Source: Mikrocytos mackini
Lineage: Eukaryota > Endomyxa > Ascetosporea > Mikrocytida > Mikrocytiidae
NCBI GenBank assembly: GCA_030180075.1
Contig: JASNJN010000021.1
Coordinates: 1 to 33,457, forward strand
Direction: 5' to 3'
DNA length: 33,457 nucleotides
This document shows, one piece after another, positions 29,591 to 33,457 of the stretch (positions within the stretch are counted from its first letter, which is position 1; each line of letters starts with the position of its first letter). Below the pieces are notes generated by a model. It made no database searches. It was given only the letters and a program-made list of their open reading frames with translations, and was not told the DNA's origin. The position numbers and the translations under genes were made by a program.

Positions 29591-30412
29591 TTATTTATTT
29601 ACACCTTTGAACATAAATTTATTCGAAACTTCTTTAGGCCCTGATTTGTAAATCCTAACCCCCATAAATATCCCTAAGAACAATATGTACGCTAAGATAA
29701 CACCAACAATTATGAACATAACCCCCACATTAACTTTTTTCAATTCTTTTAACAAATCATCTGTAAAGCCAACCATATCTTCTAATGTATAGTCATCGTT
29801 GGGATATTCCAATACTGTTTCTTTGGCGGTTCCATATTCATCTTTCGTCATTTTAAACCCTACGAGTTTTCCTGTTGGAGTTTGGATTAAATTAAACTTC
29901 AGTGTGACCTTTAAATAATAACTAGTGGTAAAAGAAGAGTTAAACTTGAATTTGACAGTGTCTGTATTTTTGAGTGATTCAGAGTCGCTTTCAAACTCGC
30001 GATATCTAGATTGGGTACTCTTTTCAATGCCATTAGATATTCCTTTGATCCCTTTTGCGAATTCAGTTCCAGATTTGCCCCAATGTGATTTAATGAGGCT
30101 TTTCAATTCCGTTTCCATGTCCAAACGTACTTTCAATGTGTACTCATGGACAGCACGACTGGGCACTTCAACTTTATGTTCGTCGTCGGACCCAAAACTG
30201 TAGTATGTTTTCCTAGCTGTCGCACGGTTATTCTGTTCCCGACAATCGATTACCGTAATCTTAAAATCGATTGATCGGTAGGAATACTTGGAGTTGTATT
30301 CAAAAAAAGAAAAGTAAATGTCATTTTTTTCTATGCCCACTGTAAAGTCGTCAGGGATAGATGTTTATGCGAACACAGAAAGAATGGCAACAAGTAAAGC
30401 TCTGTAAGACAT
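29591..30412 (-). CDS. Type I membrane protein with in-frame TAA at the signal cleavage site
   Basis: The ATG at 30412 gives MSYRALLVAILSVFA, an excellent signal peptide. The next codon (30365-30367) is TAA. After it the same frame runs TSIPDDFTVGIEKND and continues for 249 more codons from a GTG at 30340. The lumenal part has Asn-Ser-Ser sequons and a Lys-rich middle. A single helix near the end (VGVMFIIVGVILAYILFLGIF) is followed by a short basic tail. No family is recognised. The stop could be a nonsense mutation (CAA or GAA to TAA), a sequencing error, true readthrough or an intron; no convincing GT-AG pair removes it while keeping the signal. The upstream AT tract AAATTTAAATTTTAAA supports the ATG at 30412 as the original start. 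Confidence 0.7.
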
Positions 30413-30681
30413 CCACAAAGTTTAAAATTTAAATTTTATGTTTTGTTTTTGAATATAATTTGAAATAACATAGAATCATGAAGGTTAAATGTAAACATCG
30501 AAGTTTATAAGATCTAATAACACATTAATGGCAAGTGTTCCTGTTTTAGTATACATTCGACTTTAAATGAGTATTTAAAAAATTTCCAAATGCGAAATTA
30601 AAAAAATTTTCATTTCAACCACAAACCACATTATATGTAAGTTATTTTAACAATATCAACATTAATTATTAAGAGGTTCAT

Positions 30682-32493
30682 TTACTCAATAAATAACTCA
30701 GCATCGAATATCCAATGCCCCATTTCACTTATTCCCAATCCAATCGACACAATTGAGCCTTCCTCACTATCTTTATTCGTGGTCGTTCTAACTTGCTCTT
30801 CATACAGCCACATATTAACGATTACAGTTTGACTCTGACCATTCACTTCTCCCAGTACCTTAAATGTGACTATACCAGAACTCTCGTCTAATGCTTCGTC
30901 CAGTTTGAAGGCCTTCGATTTCCATTCAAGTTCTGTAGGCCTAGTGCTGGGGTTTTCATCTGAATCTTCTATCTCATCGGTGCTACCATCGTTACTTTCT
31001 TCCCAAATGTCCCACTCTTGTTCCCCTTTTACAAGGCTGATCTTTGACACTTTAATTGTTTTTCTATCTTGTCTTAAAAGTTTGTTTTTTTCGTTAAGCT
31101 TGGACTGTTCAAATCCCCCTTCCATAGGTTTTGGCTCTACGATTACTCCAGGGAACTTTTCTTTAAGTTTCAGAACAAACATTTTATCTTTAACAGCGTC
31201 TGAAAGTTTGGTTGAATGATCTTCAGTAAATAACTCATCTTTGAGTGTTATTTCGGTTGTAAGCGCCGCGTGGTCTGTTTTTATTCCTTCAAATACAAAC
31301 GTGTGTATGTTTCCGACGATTACAAGGTCCCTTACTCCAGGTAAGACTTTTAAGAGGACTCTGTCAGGGTAAGAAACAGTCTGAGACCCAAAATAAACGT
31401 TTCTGTCTTCGAGCACTTTCCTGTATGGGTTATCATGGCCGTTATCGAATAGCTTCCGTTTATACTTCTGTTCTTTCTCATAGCCGAGTAGTTTTTGTAC
31501 CTTCTTGGTCTTTCCATTGTTGAGACGGTACGAAGGCGCCCCAACGATTATTCCTTCTTCGAATGCGTCAAACATTATGTTCCGCTTCATACAGATCTTT
31601 AACTGGTCGTGGTCCAACAGGAAATCAATTATTTCACGTCTTTTAAGGGTTTGGAATGTCAAATCTTTTGGGTCAGACAAACCCAATCGTAAGTCTTTGT
31701 GTTCTTCTGCGAATTTACGAAACCGTGACTTCAGCATTTCCATGTTGCTAGCTTCACGTATCTCTTTGGCAATTCTGTCGTCATTCTTGTAGGTGTCGTG
31801 GAAATCGCTGAGTTTCCCACGAACAAGCAATTCGTAGTTTTCTAAATCTGTTCTTGAGTTTAAATCTCCAGTAACAATCTGAACGTGATTAGGCCCATTC
31901 ATGCCTAGCTTCGAGTACATCTTTTCGAACGTAGATATTCTCTTCATGAGCCCCTTGAATCGAGCAGGCATGTGAGTTGAGACCAACTGAATCGAAACAT
32001 GATTCACTCTGAGAGTGGTAGCTGTAGCACCTTTTTGAGCGAAGTGGTTTTTAACCGGCTTTGTTTTGTAGTACTTTAACACTTCTGGGACGTAGTCAAC
32101 AGAAATGCCAGCTTGTATGCTTTCGCTTTCGAATATGAAGAATTTTGTCATAGCAGACCCACCAGACTTGACCAACTTGAATCCATCGATAAACTTTCTG
32201 GCGCCTTGGTCTGTCAACATTGCGCGTCCCAAATCAGTTAACGGATTTTTGTGGATATAGAAAAAGCTAACTTCCTGTAAAGCAACAATAATTATTTCCG
32301 GGGCGTCGTTTGCAGCGTTCTCACCGAACAAAGTAGATGTGGAGTCATCGTAGAGATCTTGGAATGTTTGTCTTGTGAATTCTTGTGAGGCAATATTGAG
32401 GTTTATTACTCTTATTTTAACCTCTTTTGTGAATGTTATCAGAACATAAAATAAAATTGTCCTTAATATAGCCCGTCCTGAAGAGCTTTTCAT
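30682..32493 (-). CDS. Secreted inositol-polyphosphate-5-phosphatase-like (EEP fold) protein, 603 aa
   Basis: A short signal peptide (MKSSSGRAILRTILFYVLIT) is followed by an endonuclease/exonuclease/phosphatase fold. Motifs in order are VINLNIAS (29-36), IIIVALQEVSF (Glu 74, metal), AQKGATATTL and VSTHMPARF (His 174), VTGDLNSRTDLENYELL (Asp 210, Asn 212), LTFQTLKRREIIDF, VSYPDRVLLK (Asp 377) and KTDHAALT (Asp 407, His 408). QKGA, GDLN-R and the YPDRV in place of WCDRI point to the inositol 5-phosphatase branch and not to DNase I, but it is divergent. A C-terminal region of about 180 residues has an acidic linker and a beta-rich end, perhaps a C2-like domain. I chose the ATG at 32493; TTG at 32514 is the only longer option. 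A secreted location for this enzyme class is unusual. Confidence 0.85.
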   Translation of the reverse strand: MKSSSGRAILRTILFYVLITFTKEVKIRVINLNIASQEFTRQTFQDLYDDSTSTLFGENAANDAPEIIIVALQEVSFFYIHKNPLTDLGRAMLTDQGARKFIDGFKLVKSGGSAMTKFFIFESESIQAGISVDYVPEVLKYYKTKPVKNHFAQKGATATTLRVNHVSIQLVSTHMPARFKGLMKRISTFEKMYSKLGMNGPNHVQIVTGDLNSRTDLENYELLVRGKLSDFHDTYKNDDRIAKEIREASNMEMLKSRFRKFAEEHKDLRLGLSDPKDLTFQTLKRREIIDFLLDHDQLKICMKRNIMFDAFEEGIIVGAPSYRLNNGKTKKVQKLLGYEKEQKYKRKLFDNGHDNPYRKVLEDRNVYFGSQTVSYPDRVLLKVLPGVRDLVIVGNIHTFVFEGIKTDHAALTTEITLKDELFTEDHSTKLSDAVKDKMFVLKLKEKFPGVIVEPKPMEGGFEQSKLNEKNKLLRQDRKTIKVSKISLVKGEQEWDIWEESNDGSTDEIEDSDENPSTRPTELEWKSKAFKLDEALDESSGIVTFKVLGEVNGQSQTVIVNMWLYEEQVRTTTNKDSEEGSIVSIGLGISEMGHWIFDAELFIE

Positions 32494-32825
32494 TTTTGAT
32501 TGTTTTAAAAACAAAATTTAAAAATTTTCGGTAAAAATGAACGGGATATAAAGGATCAATATAAACCAATCAATTCATAATGGTTGAATTTAAAATGATT
32601 ACGTTTCCAAATTTTTTTAAACTGTTTACAAGAAAAAAATGAGTCGATTTTATAAAATTGGTCGGAAATTTTTTAATTTTTTAACTCGAGTTGTTTAAAC
32701 GAAATATGTTGTTTATCAGTGTCGTATCCGAATGTCATTGACGTATATGTAAGTTATACGGTATTATAATAGATAATATATATAAAAGTTAAAATCTTTA
32801 TAAAATACCGATACGTCACCATGAA
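32494..32825. other. AT-rich spacer, promoter side of the phosphatase-like gene
   Basis: No gene seen. On the minus strand AAAATTTTTAAATTTTG lies about 25 bp before the ATG at 32493. The rest is AT-rich up to the MULE-type element. Confidence 0.5.
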
Positions 32826-33457
32826 GGCTGGAATCTTGTTTCCCACACTTTCTTCCATTTCCCACACTTTCTTCCATTTCCCACACTTTCTTCCGATTCC
32901 CACACTATCTTCCATACCCCACGATCGTCCATTTTAGCATGTATGCTGGTGGTTTTATGGTGTTTCACACATCCTAACCGATGTATGACGATATTTCTCA
33001 GAGATTGAGACTATTTAGGCTGGTTAATACGAAAATCCGCGCTATATTCTTGAATATTACGAGCAATTTTCCTATTTTTAAATTTTTAAAATTTCAGGAA
33101 TTATATGCATATTATTGTGTAAAATCAACTTCCCAGCTTTCATAACCTAATATATTTGTAAAAATTTTCAAAAATTATCTTGAAAATTTAATATAATTTG
33201 TTCCCACGTGCCATATTTAGTGATAAAAATCAACTTAAAAGTCATTGTAATGTGGGTACGTAGTCGGTTATTCAACCATGTAAATATGCTTATATTTATT
33301 CATTAAACAGATAATATGCAATAATTGGCCAATNTTCAGAGTATTTTGTTGTTCGTAAGGCTCGGAAAAAACNCAAAAAACCATTTTTAAATTTTGAAAA
33401 AACCTATACTAGAGTACTCACCGAAAATGTTAAATATGCACAATATGGGGCTAATGT
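32826..33457 (-). mobile_element. MULE-type non-autonomous element, copy B (partial)
   Basis: From GGCTGGAATCTTGTTTCCC at 32826 the sequence follows the reverse complement of copy A (6022 back to about 5389) with scattered differences to the window end. The tandem CTTCCATTTCCCACACT units are present near the start. Sequence left of 32826 (ACGTCACCATGAA) differs from the flank of copy A, which defines the terminus. The other end lies outside the window. Confidence 0.9.

Noticed and set aside
29591-30412. Stop codon reassignment as explanation for the in-frame TAA
   Set aside because: eS8 and eL40 end naturally at TAA, and TAG and TGA end other genes, so reassignment of TAA is unlikely.

Overview
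The window is nuclear DNA of a eukaryote. It carries cytosolic ribosomal protein genes (eS8 and a ubiquitin-like/eL40 fusion), secreted and membrane proteins, and eukaryotic transposons (Ty3/gypsy, R2-like LINE, MULE, Tc1, and short elements with hAT-type ends). Host genes look intronless, stand 45 to 490 bp apart, have AT-rich spacers and encode divergent proteins. That suggests a fast-evolving unicellular, perhaps parasitic, eukaryote. I cannot place it more precisely; a microsporidium or another reduced parasite would fit, but nothing here proves it. TAA, TAG and TGA all end plausible genes, so the standard code is assumed.

Positions 1-22,044 are a transposon graveyard. In order they hold: the 3' end of an R2-like LINE (1-1,019); a broken Ty3/gypsy copy (2,929-5,262) cut off by a 761-bp MULE-type non-autonomous element (5,262-6,022); short hAT-like elements (6,350-6,690; 7,076-8,092); a second gypsy copy (8,093-10,270) split by a 414-bp hAT-like insert and cut off by a MULE whose transposase lies at 10,540-12,335; a nested cluster (a 1,029-bp TA-flanked element, a 202-bp hAT-like element inside it, a 1,726-bp hAT-like element at its edge); a LINE pre-reverse-transcriptase fragment (16,521-17,771, minus); a decayed third gypsy copy (about 18,070-19,372, minus); and a 2,372-bp Tc1-like element (19,673-22,044) with unusually long terminal repeats.

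Positions 22,248-32,493 are a compact island of eight host genes: a 501-aa multi-pass membrane protein, a four-helix membrane protein, a secreted pepsin-like aspartic protease, a very divergent ubiquitin-like/eL40 fusion, a PhoD-like phosphatase with a signal peptide and C-terminal helix, ribosomal protein eS8, a type I membrane protein with an in-frame TAA at its predicted signal cleavage site, and a secreted inositol-polyphosphate-5-phosphatase-like protein. Two gene pairs are divergent and share short promoters. The island is followed at 32,826 by an inverted copy of the 761-bp MULE-type element, which runs off the window.

The host genes do not form an evident pathway; the shared theme is secretion and membranes beside translation genes. 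No complete new defence or metabolic system is visible. The best leads are the divergent ubiquitin-like domain, the in-frame stop, the Tc1 element with internal cargo touching a host gene, and several apparently undescribed short transposon families with clear target-site duplications.
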